Of a stretch of DNA of 5,866 bases, positions 1-5,724 are shown one piece after another. Within the stretch, counting starts at the first letter, position 1, and the number at the start of each line of letters is the position of its first letter. This DNA comes from Janthinobacterium lividum (GTDB lineage: Bacteria; Pseudomonadota; Gammaproteobacteria; Steroidobacterales; Steroidobacteraceae): contig CALPVO020000160.1 in the NCBI GenBank assembly GCA_943327025.2, forward strand, positions 1 to 5,866, read 5' to 3'. The notes beneath the pieces are model-generated. The model was not told the origin of the DNA, made no database searches, and saw only the letters and a program-made list of their open reading frames with translations. Position numbers and translations under genes: made by a program.

Positions 1-180
1 CAGCGTCGTCACTTCGGTTTTCAGGGCATCACCTTCCGCGCGCGTGAGCGTGCCTGCCGGCGTACAGGCGGCGAGGCAAAGGGTGGCTGCGGCAGCCAGC
101 AGGGTGCCGGTGGCTCGGCGCAAAGTACGGCCCAAAGTCTGATTTAGCGGGGGCCGGGCGGAAGAGGCTGAGTAAGGCAT
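1..180 (-). CDS. Putative outer-membrane lipoprotein, N-terminal part (truncated by window edge)
   Basis: Reading the minus strand from the ATG at 180, the frame stays open to the edge of the window, giving 60 residues. A hydrophobic Ala/Leu segment (about residues 24-38) follows a basic stretch (R18, R21, R22) and ends in the lipobox L36-A37-A38-C39, the site for lipidation and signal peptidase II cleavage. The +2 residue is Thr, not Asp, so by the E. coli Lol sorting rule it would go to the outer membrane. The n-region before the hydrophobic core is long (about 23 residues). No convincing Shine-Dalgarno precedes the ATG, so the true start may be an in-frame TTG at codon 16 or 20. The mature part begins with Thr/Pro/Gly, then a charged, possibly helical segment. 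Too little is present to name a family. It is divergent from the membrane protein gene at 277. Confidence 0.72.
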   Translation of the reverse strand, partial: MPYSASSARPPLNQTLGRTLRRATGTLLAAAATLCLAACTPAGTLTRAEGDALKTEVTTL

Positions 181-210
181 GAAGGTCGCCAACAACGGTA
201 GGTTGTGCAC

Positions 211-216
211 AGTGTA
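211..216 (-). promoter_or_regulatory. Candidate -10 element for the lipoprotein gene
   Basis: TACACT on the minus strand (4 of 6 matches to TATAAT) lies about 30 nt upstream of the ATG at 180. It partly overlaps the 8-bp palindrome TGTGCACA at 204-211. I see no good -35 at 16-18 nt. This is placement by position and weak consensus only. Confidence 0.2.
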
Positions 217-264
217 GCCCCGCGGGTGCTCTGCAGGCCGTGCGCGGGTTGGCGAACCATGCGC

Positions 265-270
265 TAGGCT
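265..270 (+). promoter_or_regulatory. Candidate -10 element placing the transcript start on the ATG at 277
   Basis: TAGGCT fits the minimal TAnnnT pattern of a -10 box and occupies exactly -12 to -7 if transcription starts at the A of the ATG at 277. No Shine-Dalgarno sequence precedes that ATG, so the mRNA could be leaderless. There is no recognisable -35, so this remains speculative. Confidence 0.18.
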
Positions 271-276
271 GCATTC

Positions 277-729
277 ATGAGTATGAAGATGTCCCTCTGG
301 TTGGCGGCTGGCTTGTTCCTCGCGATGCTGGTGCTGACGGCGCCGCTAGCGCCAGCCTTGCCGGTGTTGCAACTCACCTTCCACCGCGAGGCGTTCGCGG
401 CCCTTTACGGGGAGTGGGTGGCACAGGGCGAGGCGTGGCGTTTCACGCAGCACTTTTGGCTGGATGTGCCGTTTCTGCTGGCTTATGGCTGGGCGGGTTG
501 GTGTTGGCGGCAGCGGCAGCCGCTGGCTGGCTTGCTGCTCGTGGGCGCGGCGCTGGCGGACGGACTGGAAGATGGCCTGCATCTGTGGTTTTTGGGCTGG
601 CCGGGAAGCGCGCCCGCCGAGTTCTATCTGGTGGCCGGCTGGGCGGCGATGGTGAAGTTCAAGCTGTGGGTTGTGGCGGGTCTGGTGGCCGGCGTGCGTT
701 GGTGGCGCCGTCGTCAGCGGGATGTGTGA
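277..729 (+). CDS. Uncharacterised four-helix inner-membrane protein, 150 aa
   Basis: I do not recognise a named family. The 150-residue product is very hydrophobic, with four likely transmembrane segments at about residues 7-28, 62-77, 83-106 and 117-141, and a hydrophilic stretch (about 34-60) between the first two. The C-terminal tail is strongly basic (WWRRRQRDV), which by the positive-inside rule puts the C-terminus, and so probably the N-terminus, in the cytoplasm. Acidic residues sit in or near the membrane segments: D63 at the start of helix 2, D95 and E98 in helix 3. K127 and K129 are in helix 4. Their pattern suggests conserved polar positions rather than a simple anchor. Start codons ATG 277, 283 and 289 are all in frame and none has a clear ribosome binding site; 277 is taken as the longest. 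The gene precedes the glyoxalase gene by 74 nt. Function unknown. Confidence 0.8.
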   Translation: MSMKMSLWLAAGLFLAMLVLTAPLAPALPVLQLTFHREAFAALYGEWVAQGEAWRFTQHFWLDVPFLLAYGWAGWCWRQRQPLAGLLLVGAALADGLEDGLHLWFLGWPGSAPAEFYLVAGWAAMVKFKLWVVAGLVAGVRWWRRRQRDV

Positions 730-791
730 AAATCCCGGGTATTGTCTGCGACATGGATTGCGGCATTGACTGCGGTACTGGCGCCGTACAA

Positions 792-797
792 AAGGAA
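792..797 (+). promoter_or_regulatory. Ribosome binding site deciding the glyoxalase start
   Basis: AAGGAA lies 6 nt upstream of the ATG at 804. It favours that start over the in-frame ATG at 753, which would add 17 residues (MDCGIDCGTGAVQKEPL) that the glyoxalase family lacks. Confidence 0.7.
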
Positions 798-803
798 CCC
801 TTG

Positions 804-1229
804 ATGAAGTATCTGCACACGATGGTCCGCGTGACCGACATCGATGCCTCGCTCGCGTTTTACTGCGGCGGCCTCGGGTTGAAGGAACTGAAGCGCAACG
901 ACTATCCGGCAGGCCGCTTCACGCTGGTGTTTCTCGCGGCGCCTGGCGACGAAGAAGCGCAGGTGGAACTCACTTTCAACTGGGACCCGCCGGCCGAGTC
1001 TTACGGCATGGGCCGCGCCTTTGGCCACCTGGCCTACGAGGTAGACGATATCTACGCGCTTTGTGCGCACCTGCAGGCCAAGGGCATCACTATCAATCGC
1101 CCGCCGCGCGATGGGCGCATGGCGTTCGTGCGCAGCCCGGATTTGGTGTCCGTGGAGTTGCTGCAGAAGGGCGCGGCACTGCCGCCTGCCGAGCCCTGGG
1201 CTTCCATGCCGAATACCGGGGTCTGGTAA
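804..1229 (+). CDS. gloA: Lactoylglutathione lyase (glyoxalase I)-like VOC family protein, 141 aa
   Basis: This is a single-module vicinal-oxygen-chelate protein resembling the short E. coli-type (Ni-dependent) glyoxalase I, which turns the methylglyoxal-glutathione hemithioacetal into S-lactoylglutathione in the cytosol. The N-terminus (LHTMVRVTDIDASLAFY) and the VELTFNW and FGHLAYEVDDI motifs align by eye with GloA. The four expected metal ligands are present: H5, E55, H75 and E118. Length is close to the family norm of about 135 residues. Two differences stand out. The loop before the last strand is shorter than in E. coli, and the usual DPDG turn reads SPDL. The conserved tail PPAEPWASMPNTG also occurs, to my knowledge, in a proteobacterial VOC subgroup often annotated only as VOC family protein. 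Start at 804 is chosen from the ribosome binding site and from H5 falling at the ligand position. Substrate is not proven: a related glutathione-dependent lyase is possible. Confidence 0.88.
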   Translation: MKYLHTMVRVTDIDASLAFYCGGLGLKELKRNDYPAGRFTLVFLAAPGDEEAQVELTFNWDPPAESYGMGRAFGHLAYEVDDIYALCAHLQAKGITINRPPRDGRMAFVRSPDLVSVELLQKGAALPPAEPWASMPNTGVW

Positions 1230-1232
1230 GCC

Positions 1233-1424
1233 GTGGGGCGGCTGTTCCTGGCGCTACTGGCGTTTGCGGCCATCGTCGTAGCCTTGCGCGCGGCGCGTGG
1301 CGAAGGACTGCGCGCGGACGCTTCCCAGCGGGGCAAGCGGCGCTGGCCTTGGGAAATCATCGCGGTGGCTTTGGTGGTCATCGCGGTATTCGGGCTGTTC
1401 TGGCGCCGCTGGTTCGACACCTGA
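1233..1424 (+). CDS. Small two-helix membrane protein, 63 aa, GTG start
   Basis: The 63-residue product has two hydrophobic segments, about residues 4-18 and 42-57, joined by a highly basic and polar loop (R19-R37) and ending in the charged tail WRRWFDT. The basic loop predicts a hairpin with a cytoplasmic loop and both ends outside. It begins with GTG 3 nt after the glyoxalase stop codon, with only a weak upstream G-rich stretch as ribosome binding site, so it probably depends on translational coupling. The frame holds a coherent membrane protein and ends just before the convergent gene, which supports it as real. I do not recognise a family, and no function can be assigned. A link to glyoxalase is suggested only by position. 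Confidence 0.62.
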   Translation: MGRLFLALLAFAAIVVALRAARGEGLRADASQRGKRRWPWEIIAVALVVIAVFGLFWRRWFDT

Positions 1425-1436
1425 AGGCGTCCTTCA
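1422..1436. terminator. Small inverted repeat containing both convergent stop codons
   Basis: TGAAGG-CGT-CCTTCA forms a perfect 6-bp stem with a 3-nt loop. The outer three bases on each side are the stop codons of the plus-strand small membrane protein and of the minus-strand epimerase. There is no T-tract on either side, so it is not a canonical intrinsic terminator. It may be a weak bidirectional pause or 3' end hairpin, or chance. Confidence 0.25.
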
Positions 1437-2633
1437 ATCTCGCTTGGGCGGTTCAGCAGGGGTTTTAGCGGCCGCCGCAGGAACTTGTCCTGCTTGTTTC
1501 GAATGCCATGCGGCCAGCACTGCGGCTTCACGTTCTGCGGTCAGGCCTGAACGCAGCTTCAGGCGCTGTGCTTCCGGTCGCTGGCGGTGCCACTCCAGCG
1601 TGGCGCGTACCGTGTCGTCTACAGAACGGATGTGGAGCCCGGCCGCTGTAGCCCGCTGCGTGCTGTTCAGCGAGGCCGCAGCTTCCTCGCCTTCCGGCGG
1701 AATCCACACTGGCATGTCTGACCAAGGCGCGACCTGCTGGCCTGCAAGGAAAGTGCTGTCCGCCCAAGTGAACTTGGCGTCGCTGCCCGACACGCGGCGG
1801 CAACTATCGAGCAGCGCGCCCATGGTGAACTGCCCGGGGGCTGAGCAGGCATTGAACACCCCCGCTATACGCTGTTCACCGGTGCGCAGAACGAAAGCGG
1901 CAAGGTCACGGACGTCGACCCACTGCACGCCATCCTGCGGCGAACCGGGTGCGAGTACTTCACCGCCCGCGTCGATACGCGCAGGCCAGTAAGTAAAGCG
2001 GTCGGTGCGGTCGCGTGGTCCCACGATCAAGCCTGGCCGAATGTTGGTGACGCGTTTCGGCATGGCCTTTTCGGCAGCCTCTTCGCAGAGTGCTTTCAAC
2101 CCACCATAGGTTTCGCCGGTTATTTGCTCAACGGTGGGGTCAGTCAATCTTGCGACCGGTGAGGTCTCATCATTCGGCTTGGCGAACGCGGCGTAGACCG
2201 AGATGGAGGAGATGAACACGTAGTGCTTCACTCGCGGTGCCAGCAGTTCGGCAGACAGCCGCACTTGCCGGGGGACGTAGCCACTGGTGTCGATGACCAA
2301 GTCCCATTCGCGGCCCTGCAGCGTTTCGAGTTGGTTGTTGCGGTCGCCCAGCAACGTTTCCACCTGCTCTACGCCCTTGAACAGGTCCGGCGCCGTCTTG
2401 CCACGGTTGAAGAGGGTCACCCGATGGCCGGCGTCGAGTGCTTGCTCGACGAGCGCTGGCCCGAGGAAGGCTGTACCGCCCAGAATCAGTACACGAAGGG
2501 GAGCAGGCTTTGCGGCCGGCGCGATACCCGGCGCGAGCGCGGCGACGGTGCCAGCAGCGCCCAGCCAGCCCAGGGCCTGACGCCGATTGATAGTGCTGAC
2601 GTTAGTCGCAGGAGTCGATTTGCGGGGTTCCAT
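1434..2633 (-). CDS. Tat-signal NAD(P)-dependent epimerase/dehydratase family protein (extended SDR), 399 aa
   Basis: The N-terminus carries a twin-arginine signal: R17-R18 in NRRQALGWLG, a hydrophobic core to about residue 38, and a likely cleavage near APA-A (about 41). This predicts export as a folded, cofactor-loaded protein. The Rossmann fold starts at about 46, with the nucleotide-binding motif GGTAFLG at 52-58. The extended-SDR strand VFISSISVY follows (S142/S143), then the catalytic pair Y176-x3-K180 in YGGLK. RPGLIVGPRD (about 199-208), the TDRFTYW block and VDVRDLA are typical of an epimerase/isoflavone-reductase-like subgroup. The Ser-Tyr distance (about 33) is longer than in GalE (25). 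The C-terminal 20 residues are Ala/Pro/Lys-rich and probably disordered. The frame stays open upstream to 3104, but that part lies inside the peptidase gene. The start at 2633 is chosen because GGGAG lies 7 nt upstream and the Tat signal follows. It overlaps the peptidase stop by one base (TGATG). Substrate unknown. Confidence 0.88.
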   Translation of the reverse strand: MEPRKSTPATNVSTINRRQALGWLGAAGTVAALAPGIAPAAKPAPLRVLILGGTAFLGPALVEQALDAGHRVTLFNRGKTAPDLFKGVEQVETLLGDRNNQLETLQGREWDLVIDTSGYVPRQVRLSAELLAPRVKHYVFISSISVYAAFAKPNDETSPVARLTDPTVEQITGETYGGLKALCEEAAEKAMPKRVTNIRPGLIVGPRDRTDRFTYWPARIDAGGEVLAPGSPQDGVQWVDVRDLAAFVLRTGEQRIAGVFNACSAPGQFTMGALLDSCRRVSGSDAKFTWADSTFLAGQQVAPWSDMPVWIPPEGEEAAASLNSTQRATAAGLHIRSVDDTVRATLEWHRQRPEAQRLKLRSGLTAEREAAVLAAWHSKQAGQVPAAAAKTPAEPPKRD

Positions 2634-4753
2634 CAGCGTGCTCCCGGCGCCGCATAGTGCGTCACCCACTCTTTTACCTGTTCGTACCAGAACAAACTGT
2701 TCTGCGGCTTTAGTACCCAGTGGTTCTCGTCGGGGAAGTAGACGAACTTCGACGGGATGCCTTTGGTCTGCAAGGTGTTGAACAACTCCATCCCATGGTT
2801 GACTGGCACGCGCTGGTCGAGCTGGCCATGGATGACCAGTGTTGGCGTTTTGAAGTTGGCGGCGGCCATGTGCGGTGAGTTGGCTTGGAATTCCGCCGGC
2901 TTCTCCCAGTACTGATAGAAGCGCGCCTTTTCGGCACCATAGTCCGAACCAATTTGCGTGTATTCGTTGTAAACCGCAGCGTGCGCGATGAGCGCCTTGA
3001 AGGGATGCTCGCGGCCCAGCAGCGTAGTGGCTAGGTAGCCGCCGTAACTGCCACCGCCCGCCACCATGCGCTCCGTGTCGATCCACGGCTTCGCCATGAA
3101 CCATTCAGTCGCCTTGATGGTGTCGCCGTAGGGCAGCGTGGCTTGGTCCGGATTGATGCTGTCCGTGAACTGCTGCCCGAAGCCGCTGGAGCCATGGAAG
3201 TTGTGCCACGCCACCACATAGCCCCAGCCAGCAAACACTTGCGCGTTCCAACGGTAAGTCCAGGCATCGGTAATGCCGTTGTGGGGACCGCCATGCAGTA
3301 GCAGGAACAGCGGATACTTCTTGGCGGGGTCGAAGCCCGGTGGATATACCACCCACATCTGGATGGGGTCGCCGTTCGCGCCGGCATAAGTAACGCTTTC
3401 TACTTTGCCCATGCTGACGCCGCCGAGCAGCGCATCATTGAACGCCGACAGCCTCGCTGTGTCGCCGGTCTTCAGGTCCACGCGGACCAGTGCCGGTGGT
3501 TCGCTGAAAGATTGGCGAGTGGCTACCAGTACCGCCGGCTTGCCGGCCAACGCAAGGCCCGCAAAATCGCCGGCGCGCGTCAGTGGCATGGCCGCGCCCG
3601 TGGCCACATCGAAGCGGTAAACGCGACGGGTGGCAGCATCATCGATACTGCCGTAGAGCGCCTTCGCATCCGGCGTCCAGACCAGACCGTCTGCCGAACG
3701 GTCGAAGTTGGCAGCCAGTGTTCGCGTGGTGCCGTCCTTGCGTGAACGCAATACCAACTTCTGGGTGTCGGCGTAGAAGGTGGGGATGGCCTTGCGCGTA
3801 TACGCCAGCCATTGCCCATCGGGGCTGTAGAGCGGGTTGGCGTCGTCTGCCGGGTTGCCAGGAGTGAGATTGGTGGCGACAACGGGCGTTGCGGGCGCGC
3901 CAGCGTTGCTGCTTTCGTCAGCCATGGGCACCACGAATACGTCGGCATTGCTTTGTATGCCGGTGGCATCGGTGTCCGCGACGAACGCCAATTCCTTGCC
4001 GTCGGGGCTGATGTCATAGCTGCCAGCGCCAGGGTCCTGTGGGGGTAGGGCGCGGCGTGCTGCCAGCGTGGGGCTGGTGGGCGCGCGTCCCTCCAGCGTC
4101 GTTACCCATACGTGCGTTTCGCGGTCATTCAGGAAGTGGTCCCAGTACGTCACGGGTGCCCGTTCGTACACGCGCCCACTCATCTTGCTGTCTTCTCGCT
4201 CTTTAAGGCGTTTGCCCTGTGCGGCGAAGTCCGGCAGGTCCGGCCATACGGCGGACAGGAAGGCAATGCGTCGGGAATCGGTAAACCACTTGGCGCTGCC
4301 GGCCCCAGTGGGCACGTTCGTCAGTCGGCGTGCTTCGCCGCCTGCCAAGGGCAACACGTAAAGTTGCGCCGCCTTGTCTTCGTCCCGCTTGGCGCTGAAC
4401 AGCACCCAACGGCCGTCAGGGCTAACTTCAGGTTCGCTCTCGCTGGCAGGGTCCGAGGTGAGTTGCTCCGCTGCACCGCCGGCCGTGGGGATGCGCCACA
4501 GGTCGGTTTGGCCCTTGTTCAGTTCCACGTCGTAGCGGGTGAGCGTGACGATGGTGAACTTGCCGTCCGGAGTGAGCGCCGGGCTACCCACTCGCTGCAA
4601 TTGCCACAGGGTGGCGGCGTCCAATGCGGGTGGGGCTGCCTGCGCCGTGGTGAAAAGCGCGCTGACGGCAAGGCCCGCCAAGTTGGCGAGGCACAGGCAA
4701 AGGACGCCCCGTGGCGTCCGGCGGATGCGGGGAAGACTGGGACTGGTTTGCAT
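2633..4753 (-). CDS. Secreted S9 family (prolyl oligopeptidase-type) peptidase, 706 aa
   Basis: This serine peptidase has a Sec signal peptide: basic residues 9-15, hydrophobic core 16-34, and a likely cut after AQA (39/40). Next comes a beta-propeller with repeated SPDG/TPDG-type blade motifs (residues 61-65, 111-115 and several more). The block WDHFLNDRETHVWV (204-217) is typical of the dipeptidyl-peptidase 5/acylaminoacyl-peptidase branch. The C-terminal alpha/beta-hydrolase domain contains HGGP (487-490), the NFHGSSGFG segment, the nucleophile S569 in GGGSYGG, D646 in HGQLDQRVP and H678 in DENHW. This is a complete triad, and the Asp-His spacing of 32 matches DPP5-type enzymes. It probably trims short peptides in the periplasm or outside the cell. 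Length is normal for the family. A ribosome binding site, GGAG, sits 6 nt before the ATG. It leads a two-gene operon with the epimerase. Dipeptidyl-peptidase specificity is inferred from family resemblance; acylaminoacyl-peptidase activity remains possible. Confidence 0.93.
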   Translation of the reverse strand: MQTSPSLPRIRRTPRGVLCLCLANLAGLAVSALFTTAQAAPPALDAATLWQLQRVGSPALTPDGKFTIVTLTRYDVELNKGQTDLWRIPTAGGAAEQLTSDPASESEPEVSPDGRWVLFSAKRDEDKAAQLYVLPLAGGEARRLTNVPTGAGSAKWFTDSRRIAFLSAVWPDLPDFAAQGKRLKEREDSKMSGRVYERAPVTYWDHFLNDRETHVWVTTLEGRAPTSPTLAARRALPPQDPGAGSYDISPDGKELAFVADTDATGIQSNADVFVVPMADESSNAGAPATPVVATNLTPGNPADDANPLYSPDGQWLAYTRKAIPTFYADTQKLVLRSRKDGTTRTLAANFDRSADGLVWTPDAKALYGSIDDAATRRVYRFDVATGAAMPLTRAGDFAGLALAGKPAVLVATRQSFSEPPALVRVDLKTGDTARLSAFNDALLGGVSMGKVESVTYAGANGDPIQMWVVYPPGFDPAKKYPLFLLLHGGPHNGITDAWTYRWNAQVFAGWGYVVAWHNFHGSSGFGQQFTDSINPDQATLPYGDTIKATEWFMAKPWIDTERMVAGGGSYGGYLATTLLGREHPFKALIAHAAVYNEYTQIGSDYGAEKARFYQYWEKPAEFQANSPHMAAANFKTPTLVIHGQLDQRVPVNHGMELFNTLQTKGIPSKFVYFPDENHWVLKPQNSLFWYEQVKEWVTHYAAPGAR
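2641..2645 (-). promoter_or_regulatory. Ribosome binding site of the epimerase gene, inside the peptidase gene end
   Basis: GGGAG on the minus strand lies 7 nt upstream of the ATG at 2633, within the last codons of the peptidase gene. Together with the TGATG junction (2635-2631) it indicates translational coupling within one operon. Confidence 0.65.
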
Positions 4754-4759
4754 GGTTCA

Positions 4760-4763
4760 CTCC
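4760..4763 (-). promoter_or_regulatory. Ribosome binding site of the S9 peptidase gene
   Basis: GGAG on the minus strand, 6 nt upstream of the ATG at 4753, supports that start codon and the signal peptide that follows it. Confidence 0.6.
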
Positions 4764-4802
4764 GCGACGTGGCTTTTCCCGCAGTGTCCGGGTGCGCCGC
4801 AG

Positions 4803-4811
4803 TGGTAAAAT
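4803..4811 (+). promoter_or_regulatory. Candidate folD promoter (extended -10)
   Basis: TGGTAAAAT is an extended -10 box (TGn followed by TAAAAT, 5 of 6 matches). It would start transcription near 4818, about 31 nt before the folD ATG. The region 16-18 nt upstream has no clear -35, which extended -10 promoters can tolerate. Confidence 0.45.
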
Positions 4812-4834
4812 ACAACGTTGCTACGCTCGTGCAA
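4807..4834 (-). promoter_or_regulatory. Candidate promoter of the peptidase-epimerase operon
   Basis: On the minus strand TTGCAC (4834-4829) and TATTTT (4812-4807) are separated by 16 nt, a plausible sigma-70 -35/-10 pair. Transcription would start near 4800, giving a leader of about 47 nt before the ATG at 4753. The -10 box lies on the same bases as the folD -10 box on the other strand. Confidence 0.42.
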
Positions 4835-4848
4835 GGTTGGGTGCTGGA

Positions 4849-5724
4849 ATGTCCGCGAAAATTATCGATGGTCGTGCCGTCTCGAAAACGCTGCGCAAGG
4901 GATACGCCACCCGTGTCGACGCCTTGAAGGCGAAGGGCGGTCGGGCCCCTGGGCTAGCGGTCATCCTCGTGGGTGACAGCGCTGCCTCCCAGATCTACGT
5001 GCGCAACAAAATTCGCGCCTGCCACGAAGTGGGCATTGGCTCGGTGTTAATCGAGTTGCCCGCCAACTCCACCGAGCAGGAGGTGCTGGACCGCATCGAC
5101 CAGTTGAATGCTGACCGCTCTATCGACGGTATCCTCATCCAGTTGCCCTTGCCGGCGCAGATTCGCATTCCGCCGGTGCTGGAGCGCATCTCCGTCGACA
5201 AGGACGTAGACGGCTTCCATCTGTATAACGTCGGCGGCCTTATTACTGGTAATACGGTGTTCCCGCCTTGCACCCCCTACGGCGTGCAAAAGCTGCTCGA
5301 GTCCGAGAACATCGAAGTGGCCGGGCGGAACGTGGTCGTGGTGGGTGCCAGCAACATCGTCGGCAAGCCGATGGCCATGATGCTGATGCAGCAAGACGCA
5401 ACGGTGTGCATTTGCCACAAGCTGACGCGCGACCTTGCCCAGTTCACCATCCTCGCGGATATCTTGGTGGTCGCCGCCGGCGTTCCGCGGCTCATCCTGC
5501 CGCAGATGGTGAAGACCGGAGCCGTGGTCATCGACGTGGGCATCAACCGTCTGCCGGATGGCACCGTCGTTGGCGATGTCGACTTCGAAGGGGTTCGTAA
5601 GAAAGCCGCCTACATCACCACGGTACCGGGTGGAGTAGGCCCCATGACCGTGACCATGCTGCTGAACAACACCATCGTCTCGGCCGAGCGCTCGTTAGGT
5701 CTGCCGGTCGGCGTGGCGGAATAA
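4849..5724 (+). CDS. folD: Bifunctional methylenetetrahydrofolate dehydrogenase/methenyltetrahydrofolate cyclohydrolase, 291 aa
   Basis: FolD catalyses the reversible NADP-linked oxidation of 5,10-methylene-THF to 5,10-methenyl-THF and its hydrolysis to 10-formyl-THF, feeding purine synthesis and initiator tRNA formylation in the cytosol. The product is full length (291 residues against about 288 in E. coli). Catalytic and folate-site residues fall at E. coli numbering: Y50 and K54 in YVRNK, Q98 in ILIQLPLP, and D121 in KDVDGF. The cofactor motif GASNIVGKP spans 166-174, DVGIN 229-233, and the signature PGGVGPMT 260-267. The start at 4849 is chosen because the family N-terminus (SAKIIDGRAVS) begins there; the frame is open further upstream, but that part overlaps the promoter and the peptidase gene. 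The ribosome binding site is weak (AAGG 12 nt before the ATG). The stop TAA directly abuts the stop of the opposing gene. Confidence 0.97.
   Translation: MSAKIIDGRAVSKTLRKGYATRVDALKAKGGRAPGLAVILVGDSAASQIYVRNKIRACHEVGIGSVLIELPANSTEQEVLDRIDQLNADRSIDGILIQLPLPAQIRIPPVLERISVDKDVDGFHLYNVGGLITGNTVFPPCTPYGVQKLLESENIEVAGRNVVVVGASNIVGKPMAMMLMQQDATVCICHKLTRDLAQFTILADILVVAAGVPRLILPQMVKTGAVVIDVGINRLPDGTVVGDVDFEGVRKKAAYITTVPGGVGPMTVTMLLNNTIVSAERSLGLPVGVAE

Noticed and set aside
192..211. Short inverted repeat (ACAAC...GTTGT) and the TGTGCACA palindrome in the left divergent gap, considered as an operator.
   Set aside because: Stem and palindrome are too short to separate from chance, and no regulator gene is present. 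Conservation in relatives would be needed.
29..274. 81-residue minus-strand frame at the left end.
   Set aside because: The neighbouring frame carries the lipobox and a coherent signal peptide; this one is a Pro/Arg/His-rich shadow.
766..792. TTGACT and TACAAA as a promoter for the glyoxalase gene.
   Set aside because: The spacer is only 15 nt and the start site would fall next to the ATG, excluding the good ribosome binding site from the mRNA.
240..803. Open frame that would extend the glyoxalase protein to 329 residues from 240.
   Set aside because: It overlaps the membrane protein gene in another frame, is low-complexity Gly/Ala/Arg, and the enzyme's own start with AAGGAA and H5 is at 804.
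1297..1992. 231-residue plus-strand frame opposite the epimerase gene.
   Set aside because: It is antisense to a well-supported gene, rich in Ser/Arg/Ala from GC-rich shadow codons, and has no recognisable motif.
2634..3104. In-frame extension of the epimerase frame upstream to 3104 (556-residue version).
   Set aside because: It lies entirely within the peptidase coding sequence in another frame, has no family resemblance, and would bury the Tat signal and the ribosome binding site at 2641-2645.
4112..4848. Long plus-strand frames opposite the peptidase gene (4112-4927), and the folD frame upstream of 4849.
   Set aside because: High GC lowers stop frequency. The translations lack hydrophobic or family patterns, and the peptidase is firmly supported on the other strand.
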